Notes under the pieces: generated by a model
What the model saw: only the letters and a program-made list of their open reading frames with translations
Told to the model about the DNA's origin: nothing
The model's database searches: none
Program-made: the position numbers and the translations under genes
In this document: positions 8,844 to 15,235 of the stretch, one piece after another
How positions within the stretch are numbered: position 1 is the first letter of the stretch
How the letters are laid out: every line of letters begins with the position of its first letter
NCBI RefSeq assembly: GCF_004138165.1
Contig: NZ_RYFF01000001.1
Coordinates: 186,001 to 250,000, forward strand
Direction of reading: 5' to 3'
DNA length: 64,000 nt
Source of the DNA: Candidatus Chloroploca sp. Khr17
Lineage (GTDB): Bacteria; Chloroflexota; Chloroflexia; Chloroflexales; Chloroflexaceae

Positions 8844-9284
8844 CTACCCCGTTCCTTCTATTTTCGTCTTCCAAGGATTGAGTAACGGGATGCCTGTACC
8901 CCGAAAATCGCCTGTATTTCGTGTAACGAGTGTGAATTGCCCATGAAGGGCTACAGCTGCGATGAGAGAATCTATTGCAGAGAGAACAACACCGTTCATT
9001 TCTAATTGTCCGGTAAGCTCTCCCCAACGTAACATTATCTCCGTCGTGATTGGGAGAATACGTCCATCGAATCGAAGAAGGAGATCCGACGATAACCAGG
9101 CAAATATGTTCTCTTTTCGTGGCGATGAAGGAAGCTTTGCTACTCCTTTCCGTATTTCGCCAATCGTAATCACCGTGAGATGCATTCGGGCGGCGTCTTG
9201 TTCATCTACCCATTGCACAACATTCGGATCTGGTTGCTTCTTGATTAACTCAGATACGACATTTGTATCAAGAAGGTATTTCAT
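8844..9284 (-). CDS. vapC: PIN-domain toxin, VapC/FitB type
   Basis: 146 residues, the usual length. The PIN-domain acidic residues are in place: D6 in LLDTNVVSE, E43 in TIGEIRKG, D105 in AIDSLIAA and D126 in TRNTGDF. PIN toxins of this class are magnesium-dependent RNases that cut tRNA or rRNA and are neutralised by a cognate antitoxin. The ATG overlaps the antitoxin stop as ATGA, so translation is coupled. FitB-like features (NVVSELIKK, GIPLLNPW) are also present. Toxicity is intact as far as the motifs show. Confidence 0.92.
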   Translation of the reverse strand: MKYLLDTNVVSELIKKQPDPNVVQWVDEQDAARMHLTVITIGEIRKGVAKLPSSPRKENIFAWLSSDLLLRFDGRILPITTEIMLRWGELTGQLEMNGVVLSAIDSLIAAVALHGQFTLVTRNTGDFRGTGIPLLNPWKTKIEGTG

Positions 9285-9541
9285 AGTTCGATATTACCTC
9301 GTGCTGACCGAGGGTCACGCGATAGATCAAGTTCCTCTTCAACGTCTCCCAAAGGGGAGGTACGAAAGAACTCAGAGAGCTTGTGTTGACTCAAGATAAG
9401 CTTTTGATATTCCTCATATGAAATCACAATAACGGTTTCTACGCCGCGTTTCGTGACCACCTGTGGCCCATGCTTGATGGCTTCTTCGACGACTTCACTG
9501 AACTTATTCTTGGCCTCTTGGAGCTGCCATGTACGGCTCAT
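9281..9541 (-). CDS. Phd/YefM-family antitoxin
   Basis: 86 residues. The start at 9541 has AGGAGG 9 bases upstream; an open frame continues further upstream but lacks a ribosome site. Residues 1-50 (WQLQEAKNKFSEVVEEAIKH, TKRGVETVIVISYEEY) are the Phd/YefM DNA-binding fold. The C-terminal part (SEFFRTSPL, then EELDLSRD) is the toxin-binding tail seen in FitA/VapB partners of PIN toxins. It normally represses its own promoter alone or with VapC; paired 8-bp repeats between the -10 box and the ribosome site are a suitable operator. Confidence 0.92.
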   Translation of the reverse strand: MSRTWQLQEAKNKFSEVVEEAIKHGPQVVTKRGVETVIVISYEEYQKLILSQHKLSEFFRTSPLGDVEEELDLSRDPRSARGNIEL

Positions 9542-9550
9542 ATCCCGCCT

Positions 9551-9570
9551 CCTGTCTAGTCTGTCTAGGT
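9551..9570 (-). promoter_or_regulatory. Direct-repeat operator candidate of the toxin-antitoxin operon
   Basis: CTGTCTAG occurs twice at a 10-base period (9552-9559 and 9561-9568), between the -10 box and the Shine-Dalgarno sequence of the antitoxin gene. A bound antitoxin there would block transcription. The repeat is exact; its role is inferred. Confidence 0.5.
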
Positions 9571-9572
9571 AC

Positions 9573-9600
9573 AGTATATATTCTTTTCCTTCTCTGTCAA
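9573..9600 (-). promoter_or_regulatory. Sigma-70 promoter of the toxin-antitoxin operon
   Basis: On the minus strand TTGACA (9600-9595) is followed after 16 bases by TATACT (9578-9573). Transcription would begin near 9566, giving a leader of about 25 bases before the antitoxin ATG. Confidence 0.75.
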
Positions 9601-9620
9601 TGGGGTAGAGCGCTGCTCTA

Positions 9621-9749
9621 AGCCACCTAACGCCTGTATCCAGCCGCCGCTGAGAGAAAAGCCGTGACAAGCGGGAAGGCGCACGCCTGCTTGTCGGCGT
9701 GTCAAATCGCCCTGATGCAGCGGTCGGCTGCGCACATTATTGGGCGGCT
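9621..9749 (+). repeat. Integron attC-like imperfect palindrome; contains right copy of the 12-bp inverted repeat
   Basis: The site opens with AGCCACCTAACG (ACCTAAC fits the RYYYAAC core) and closes with ATTGGGCGGCT (one mismatch from GTTRRRY); these ends pair partly with each other. Inside, AGCCGCCGCTG (9652-9662) pairs with CAGCGGTCGGCT near 9718-9729, leaving one unpaired base, as attC sites do. Between them lies a further stem-loop (GACAAGC, then GCTTGTC). About 129 bp, within the attC size range. No integrase gene is in the window. A MITE or another palindrome family is the alternative. Confidence 0.45.
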
Positions 9750-9853
9750 ACCGCGCCATGGCGTTCATATGCCACCGTTTATGGCTGATGCGGGCTCTGC
9801 TTTTCCAGGAAATCCACGGTGTCAGGGTTTATGAAGCCACCAGGCAAATCGGC

Positions 9854-9882
9854 TTGATTATTGGAACATTAGTCAGTATAAT
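9854..9882 (+). promoter_or_regulatory. Sigma-70 promoter of the MBL-fold hydrolase gene
   Basis: TTGATT (9854-9859), 17-base spacer, TATAAT (9877-9882). The predicted start near 9889 gives a leader of about 92 bases to the ATG at 9981. Confidence 0.7.
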
Positions 9883-9980
9883 CGCAGGCTGGCGGTTCCT
9901 GCTCAAAAAGAAGAAGAATGTTGCATGCCTTTAACTCTGCATCAGAGAAGGGTTGCACAAATGGAGGAAGAAGAGACTAT

Positions 9981-10646
9981 ATGATTCACATTGCAAACGA
10001 TGTTTTTCAAATTCCGGTCACACCGCGTCAGTTGGTCAACACCTACTTGATCGGCTCCACGCTGATTGATGCGGGGATCAAGTTTTCCGGGCGAACCATT
10101 TTGCGCCAACTTGGAAATCACCGCTTGACTGCCCACGCGCTGACCCATGCTCACCCAGACCATCAGGGCGCAAGCGCGGAGTTATGCAAAAAGCTTGGGA
10201 TTCCGTTTTGGGTGGGCGCGAAGGATCAATCCGCCGCTGAGAGCGGGCTTGTGGTCAACAACATGCCGAATCCCAAACACCCAGTTGCCATCTTTGAACA
10301 AAATTTTATGGCTGGACCTGGTCATCCCGTTGACCGCATTTTGCAAGAGGGTGACATGGTTGAAGATTTTGTCGTCATCGAAACGCCGGGACATTCGGCT
10401 GGGCATGTTTGTTTTTGGCGCGAGCGCGACGGCGTATTGATCGCGGGTGATGTGCTGCGCAATATCAATTTTTTTACCACCATGCCAGAACTCAGCGAAC
10501 CGCCCGCTATCTTTACGACAAGCGTGGAGACAAACAAAAAATCTATCCAGAAGATTGCTGCGCTCAAGCCGCAGGTGATTTGCTTTGGGCATGGTCCCGT
10601 CATTCGGGACGCAGAACGGATTCAAGCATTTGCAAAACGGATATAA
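9981..10646 (+). CDS. MBL-fold metallo-hydrolase (glyoxalase II-like)
   Basis: 221 residues. I start at ATG 9981, with GGAGG 13 bases upstream, because the family motif begins soon after; an earlier in-frame start near 9918 adds an unrelated tail. The metal motif THAHPDHQG supplies the HxHxDH signature. A further histidine comes in the TPGHSAGH segment, an aspartate in LIAGDVL and a histidine in CFGHGP, completing a two-zinc site. Substrate is undetermined: candidates in this superfamily include lactonases, glyoxalase II and thioester hydrolases. GC content is visibly lower than in the flanking backbone, consistent with acquisition with the neighbouring accessory genes. Confidence 0.88.
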   Translation: MIHIANDVFQIPVTPRQLVNTYLIGSTLIDAGIKFSGRTILRQLGNHRLTAHALTHAHPDHQGASAELCKKLGIPFWVGAKDQSAAESGLVVNNMPNPKHPVAIFEQNFMAGPGHPVDRILQEGDMVEDFVVIETPGHSAGHVCFWRERDGVLIAGDVLRNINFFTTMPELSEPPAIFTTSVETNKKSIQKIAALKPQVICFGHGPVIRDAERIQAFAKRI

Positions 10647-11169
10647 CCTGACAAACACGGCCAGAACCATTCTGGTTATCGGTGGGACGGGTATGCCGGG
10701 AACATGCTTCCCCCGCAAAAAAACCTCGCTTACCCAGAGACTGTGCCAGCGCACTATGCATTGTGGGTGTCGAGCCGCGGGCATTGAACCCCAGCAATAT
10801 GGGCAATTGCGCCGCTTGCTGGAAGCTTACCCATTCTGTCCACTCGCCATATCGTACCAATGAACAGACAGTTCATCGGCGCTACCAGCGTACTCTTGTT
10901 CGATTTGCCCACTTAAGACGAAATTGAACATTCGAATGACCTCTGAGTCAGCTTGAAACTCCTCAAAGAGTGAAGCAAGCGCCTGCCGAACAGATATATC
11001 GGGATCCCGATGTTGCGCCTGACTCAGCACACGGACGTGCCTCGGCTTGCGCCCTGGCCTTTCGGCGGCGTCCGTTGGAAGGAGCCGCTCACCACTGGTG
11101 CAGCAAGACGCCCTCACTCCCAGGCGTGCCTGTTACCCCAAGGGTGAACACTTGCTCAGCACGCAGTAT
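10647..11169. other. Gene-free accessory stretch
   Basis: No recognisable gene. A weak hairpin (CCAGAA-CCAT-TTCTGG, 10660-10675) follows the MBL hydrolase and may end its transcript. A minus-strand open frame 10827-11117 has a locally protein-like segment (DPDISVRQALASLFEEF) that could be a decayed HEAT-like or recombinase fragment, but has no ribosome site; I do not call it. Confidence 0.4.
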
Positions 11170-11198
11170 TTGCAAGCAAGATGTACCTACGATACAAT
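11170..11198 (+). promoter_or_regulatory. Sigma-70 promoter of the DNA methyltransferase gene
   Basis: TTGCAA (11170-11175), 17-base spacer, TACAAT (11193-11198), then about 25 bases to the AAGGAG/ATG at 11231. An independent promoter for the methyltransferase fits a restriction-modification system, where protection must precede cleavage. Confidence 0.7.
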
Positions 11199-11230
11199 TG
11201 TTCTTGAAATCAGTGCTAAGGAGCGATACC

Positions 11231-12532
11231 ATGACCTCAAAAATCAAGAAGAATCAGTTGAACATGGTTATGCCTCAAGATAGCCCCGTTCACAATTGGT
11301 ATCGGTTTGTGCTTTCCTTTCCTCCGCACCTGGTTCGCGACTATTTGGCAAAACTAGGTGCCGATGAGCATTCAGTCGTGCTTGATCCCTTTTGTGGAAC
11401 GGGTACGACCCTGGTTGAATGCAAAAAACTCGGCATTCGCTCCTGTGGCTGGGAAGCAAATGCGATGGCTCATTTTGCCTCTACTACCAAAACTTCTTGG
11501 CAATGCGATCCCGATCATTTCATCGCGCATTGTCAACAGGTGGCAGAAGAAGCCCTGGATATGACGGCAAGATCGGGCATTTCGCTCTATGGAGACACCC
11601 CTTTATTTGGTGATTTTCGTGGTGGCACAATGCTCAGAGATCTTACCGAAGAGCAGTGGCAAGTTTTATCACGTGGCTTTATTAGTCCGTTGCCACTTCA
11701 TCGTACGCTAATTCTTCTTGAAACAATGCGAGGTTATCAAGCCAATCCCTATCGCGGGTACCAAGAATTAGCTCTTGCGAAAGCTCTCGTTTCTCGCATT
11801 GGAAATGTTGCGTTTGGTCCTGAGATTGGGGCTACACCGCCCAAGAGTGATATTGATGTTGTGAGCATCTGGCTCAGCGAATGTAAAAACATTGCCCATG
11901 ATCTTGAGATTGTACAAAAACTACCCTATCATCCAGATAGTAGTGTCATTCGTGGTGACTCACGTTCGACCCAGTCTCATGCAAAGCTTTTTGATATTGT
12001 GATTACATCTCCACCGTATCCTAATGAAAAAGATTATACAAGAACCACAAGGCTTGAGTCTGTTATCCTGGGATTTATTACAAATCGTAGCGATCTACGT
12101 GCCTTGAAGCAAGGTTTATTGCGCAGCAATACTCGTAATGTCTATACCGTCGATGATGATCAAAAATGGATCGAGGGCGTCGAAAGTGTGCAGACACTGG
12201 CACGCCAGATTGAAGAACGACGGATCGAGCTTGGCAAGACGTCAGGATTTGAACGGCTTTATCATCGCGTGGTCGAACTCTACTTTGGTGGTATGGCGCG
12301 CCATCTGATTGAGCTAAAGAAGACCTTGAAGCCAGGTGCACAACTAGCTTATGTTGTTGGTGATCAGATGTCCTATTTCCGCATTCCAATCCGTACCGGT
12401 ACCATCCTGGCCGATATTGCTGAACGTGTCGGTTATAAAGTTGAGAGCATTGATCTCTTTAGAACGCGCCTCGCCACCGTCACCAAAGAATGGATCAGAG
12501 AAGAGGTAGTTGTCCTTTCCTCGTCCGCTTAA
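11231..12532 (+). CDS. DNA methyltransferase, N4-cytosine/N6-adenine class (TSPPY type)
   Basis: 433 residues from ATG 11231, with AAGGAG 8 bases upstream; an open frame reaches further upstream but without support. Motif I for S-adenosylmethionine binding is DPFCGTGTT at 52-60, and the catalytic motif IV is TSPPY at 259-263. SPPY suggests N4-cytosine, though N6-adenine cannot be excluded. The two motifs are about 200 residues apart in the order I-IV, leaving a large region between them for target recognition. Its 3' end overlaps the convergent PD-(D/E)XK gene by 38 bp. Base composition is AT-richer than the backbone. The pair is a candidate type II restriction-modification system of unknown specificity. 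Confidence 0.9.
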   Translation: MTSKIKKNQLNMVMPQDSPVHNWYRFVLSFPPHLVRDYLAKLGADEHSVVLDPFCGTGTTLVECKKLGIRSCGWEANAMAHFASTTKTSWQCDPDHFIAHCQQVAEEALDMTARSGISLYGDTPLFGDFRGGTMLRDLTEEQWQVLSRGFISPLPLHRTLILLETMRGYQANPYRGYQELALAKALVSRIGNVAFGPEIGATPPKSDIDVVSIWLSECKNIAHDLEIVQKLPYHPDSSVIRGDSRSTQSHAKLFDIVITSPPYPNEKDYTRTTRLESVILGFITNRSDLRALKQGLLRSNTRNVYTVDDDQKWIEGVESVQTLARQIEERRIELGKTSGFERLYHRVVELYFGGMARHLIELKKTLKPGAQLAYVVGDQMSYFRIPIRTGTILADIAERVGYKVESIDLFRTRLATVTKEWIREEVVVLSSSA

Positions 12533-13325
12533 TTGTCCATTGATATGGAATCCGTGAGAAGGTAAAAAGAAAAACGCTCTCAACTTCAGGTGTACGATGA
12601 CCATCTGAATATGCACCGAAAGTGACAACCAGCAAGGTGTTATCTAGTTGAATCTTTATTCCGACTGGTCTCACTTCGTCGACAAACATCCCAAAATGGT
12701 TCAGTGCCTGGTGTGCAGAGCCAAATATCTGGTGTTTTAAGAGGACATCGCTCCCCTTTGATTTTGCTTCCACTGCGATGAGGGTCGTCAATCCGTTCTG
12801 CTCAAAAACGTAGCAGCCATCGACTTCGTTGGGTTGTACTTTGAGTGGTGCCTGGACACGGAAAACCTGATGAGCGCCAGTCACTCGTTCCAGGATCTTA
12901 CAGTACTCAAGAATAGACATGATCGCTCCTTCATCAGTACGGATGAGTTCCCATACTATGGCAGGAAGAAGATCGCTGTTGAGAGTCTCGTAGATTACTT
13001 CTTGGGTTGATATGTCAACAATGTCACTGACGGAATCATTAGTTGATCGGACAAAAGCTCCTCCTTTTTCCGTCTGAATGATATGATAACCAAGTTGCTT
13101 AAGCTCGCTTAATTGCGATGGCATCTTTCCACTGCGAACGATGTCTTTGAAGAAGTTGTGAATGTTGCCGGGAGTTTCACCCCTGCGATCAAGATATTGC
13201 TTGATCTCCTCCATATTCAGATCAATTCGATCCTGTGGGTCTTCAGGATTGTATTTCTGGAAAAACAATGTATGTAAAGCACCTGCTTTATAGCCGCGAA
13301 ATTGCTTGTTTGAAGAATGATCCAT
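12495..13325 (-). CDS. Candidate restriction endonuclease, PD-(D/E)XK fold
   Basis: 276 residues; no family recognised from the sequence as a whole. Residues 167-188 read E-V-D169-G, then an extended strand and V-E186-A-K188, the spacing and hydrophobic setting of a PD-(D/E)XK nuclease core (D169, E186, K188). The N-terminal part (about 1-100) is mixed charged helices suitable for DNA binding. The ATG at 13325 lies 2 bases past the stop of the flippase gene, and its ribosome site GAGGGG lies inside that gene's last codons. It can therefore be read as the last gene of the upstream glycan operon. Tail-to-tail overlap with the methyltransferase supports a restriction role; this is inference. Confidence 0.65.
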   Translation of the reverse strand: MDHSSNKQFRGYKAGALHTLFFQKYNPEDPQDRIDLNMEEIKQYLDRRGETPGNIHNFFKDIVRSGKMPSQLSELKQLGYHIIQTEKGGAFVRSTNDSVSDIVDISTQEVIYETLNSDLLPAIVWELIRTDEGAIMSILEYCKILERVTGAHQVFRVQAPLKVQPNEVDGCYVFEQNGLTTLIAVEAKSKGSDVLLKHQIFGSAHQALNHFGMFVDEVRPVGIKIQLDNTLLVVTFGAYSDGHRTPEVESVFLFTFSRIPYQWTIKRTRKGQLPLL

Positions 13326-13327
13326 TT

Positions 13328-14308
13328 TTACCCCTCATCCCCAGACACAACCTTCGGCTTCACTTCCCCGCTCACCAGCGGGACGCGCAGTGAGAAGAGG
13401 AAGCCCACCAGGATGTGCTGTAGGTTGAGCAGCAGAAAAAGCCCCGAGAGCGTCAGGGCTTGTTCGGCGGTGTAGCCGTACGGGAGCAGGATGGCGATGA
13501 GGACGGCATCGCGGACGCCGACGCCTGCAATTGAGATGGGCAGGACTTGCAAGACGGCGACGAGGGCGGAAGCGCCGACGACGACGTAGAGGGGGACACG
13601 ATCAAGACCCAGCGCGAGGAAGAGCAGCCAGAGCCGGATAAAGGTGAAGGTTGCTGAGATGAGGCTGGCGATGGTGACGGCGATGATTAGTTGTGGGCTC
13701 AGTGAGAGGTGCCGTAACTGGTCGTTCCACCGTTCGAGGCTGGCCGTGAAACGCGGTGCAATGCGCGGCAAGACGCTTGTCAAGACCCATTCGCGTGGTT
13801 TGCGGGCTAGCAGGAAGATCGTCAGGGTGACGAGCCCGAGGCCCATCAGGATGACGAGCGCCAGTTGCAGTTCGCGACTCGGCAGGAGTTGCCCTAGGGC
13901 AAAGATGCCGAGCGTGGCGAGCGCGGCCATGATCAGGAGGTCAAAGAGTCGGTCGAGCACGACGCTCAACATCGCCGGGGCGACGGGTTGTCCGCGTTCG
14001 CCGAGATAGACTGCCTTGAGCAAATCGCCCGCCTGCCCTGGCGTTGTTGCGCCGTAAAAGAGGCCGACGGTGTAGACCAGACATGCCTCGGAGAGTTTGA
14101 GCGTCAGCCCCATTTCGCGCAAGAGCCGTACCCATCGCCAAGATTTGATGATGACAAAGGGTGGCATCAGGGCAAGCGAAAGCAGAATCGGCCAGAGTTG
14201 CGCTTCACGGAGGGTCAACCAGAGCTTGCCAAGATCCGCGTTGATGAGAAAGATGATCAGCAGGGCTGGTCCCAGCAAGCGGAGGAGCAACGACAGGTTT
14301 TTTTTCAT
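13328..14308 (-). CDS. Lysylphosphatidylglycerol synthase TM-domain (UPF0104/AglD-like) flippase family protein
   Basis: 326 residues with about eight transmembrane helices. The motif set includes SWRWVRLLREMG after helix 2, the GLFYGATTPGQAGDLLKA segment and the LSVVLDRLFDLL segment, which define the LPG_synthase_TM/UPF0104 family. Members flip or handle lipid-linked sugars or aminoacyl lipids. The gene directly follows a GT2 dolichyl-phosphate-type glycosyltransferase (15-bp gap), the common arrangement in which the two act on one polyprenyl-linked sugar. No soluble aminoacyltransferase domain is attached, so it is not a full MprF. Confidence 0.88.
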   Translation of the reverse strand: MKKNLSLLLRLLGPALLIIFLINADLGKLWLTLREAQLWPILLSLALMPPFVIIKSWRWVRLLREMGLTLKLSEACLVYTVGLFYGATTPGQAGDLLKAVYLGERGQPVAPAMLSVVLDRLFDLLIMAALATLGIFALGQLLPSRELQLALVILMGLGLVTLTIFLLARKPREWVLTSVLPRIAPRFTASLERWNDQLRHLSLSPQLIIAVTIASLISATFTFIRLWLLFLALGLDRVPLYVVVGASALVAVLQVLPISIAGVGVRDAVLIAILLPYGYTAEQALTLSGLFLLLNLQHILVGFLFSLRVPLVSGEVKPKVVSGDEG

Positions 14309-14323
14309 ATGTGCGTGTGAAAG

Positions 14324-15235
14324 TCACCTTTCGTGACGTTGAAAGCGCAAGGCAGCAAGTTGTTCTGCTAACAGGCCAAAAAGAAAGATGATGATGCTGC
14401 CGACAAAGAGCAAAAGCGCTGAGTTGGGAATGTAGAGACCCCGCGCTGGTTCCAACAGAAACACATTCAGCAACCATGACAGCAGGCCAAGGCTAAACAT
14501 GAGCACGGCCACCGGGAAGTAGACCCGCAAGGGGGCGAAGAGTGAGATGATGCGCAGGATGATGAGGCCAAAACGGATGCCGTTGCGCATGAGTTTTTGC
14601 CCGCTCTGGCCGCCGCCACGGCGTTTGCCTTCGATGGTGACGAAGCCAACGCCGTGTCCGCCTTTGAGCAAAGCGAGCGTACTCGTTGTCGGGTACGAGT
14701 AGCGATTGGGCAAGAGGTGGATGTATTCCATGATGATTTCGCGGCGCATCGCCCGATAGCCGCTGGTCAGGTCGCGCACTTCGGTCTCAACCAGGTAGCC
14801 GCCAAGCGCGTCAAGCGCCCGGTTGCCCAGTCGCCGCGGCAGGCTGTCGCCCTGCGTATCGCGGGTACGTGCACCGACGACCATGTCGTAGCCATCGGCA
14901 ATGCCATCGAGGATCGCTGGGATGTAGCGCGGATCCATCTGGCCGTCGGCATCCATCAAGAGCACAACGTCGCCGGTGGCGCGCCGGATGCCTGTTTTCA
15001 CTGCGGCGCCGTTGCCCCGATTGGCCGGGTGCCGCTCGACGCGTGCCCCCGCCGCCGCCGCCGCCGCGCCGGTTGCATCAGTGGAAGCATCGTCAACGAC
15101 CAGGATTTCGGCGTCGGGCAACGCAGCGCGTACGCGCTCGATGACCGCTGCGATGCCATGCGCTTCGTTGTAGGCCGGCATGACGACCGTCACCGTAAAG
15201 GGGTAAGCTTGCCCCGTGCTATTCAAGACCTGCAT
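14324..15235 (-). CDS. GT2 glycosyltransferase, dolichyl/undecaprenyl-phosphate sugar synthase-like
   Basis: 303 residues. I use ATG 15235 with AAGGTGAG upstream rather than a GTG one codon earlier. The N-terminal GT-A fold starts with VVMPAYNEAHG, followed by VVDDASTDATG (nucleotide binding) and the DxD-type LLMDADGQMDP. An RMRREI-like acceptor region and two C-terminal transmembrane helices (about 235-255 and 268-290) complete the DPM/GtrB-like layout. It probably loads a hexose onto polyprenyl phosphate at the inner face. The 5' end overlaps the preceding gene by 17 bp, so translation is likely coupled. Confidence 0.9.
   Translation of the reverse strand: MQVLNSTGQAYPFTVTVVMPAYNEAHGIAAVIERVRAALPDAEILVVDDASTDATGAAAAAAGARVERHPANRGNGAAVKTGIRRATGDVVLLMDADGQMDPRYIPAILDGIADGYDMVVGARTRDTQGDSLPRRLGNRALDALGGYLVETEVRDLTSGYRAMRREIIMEYIHLLPNRYSYPTTSTLALLKGGHGVGFVTIEGKRRGGGQSGQKLMRNGIRFGLIILRIISLFAPLRVYFPVAVLMFSLGLLSWLLNVFLLEPARGLYIPNSALLLFVGSIIIFLFGLLAEQLAALRFQRHER

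Noticed and set aside
9740-9934. Plus-strand 64-codon open frame before the MBL hydrolase
   Set aside because: It overlaps the attC-like palindrome end and contains the promoter of the MBL gene; no ribosome site.
10827-11117. Minus-strand 96-codon open frame with a HEAT- or recombinase-like stretch
   Set aside because: The similarity is short and ambiguous, with no ribosome site; it could be a decayed fragment but is not supported as a gene.
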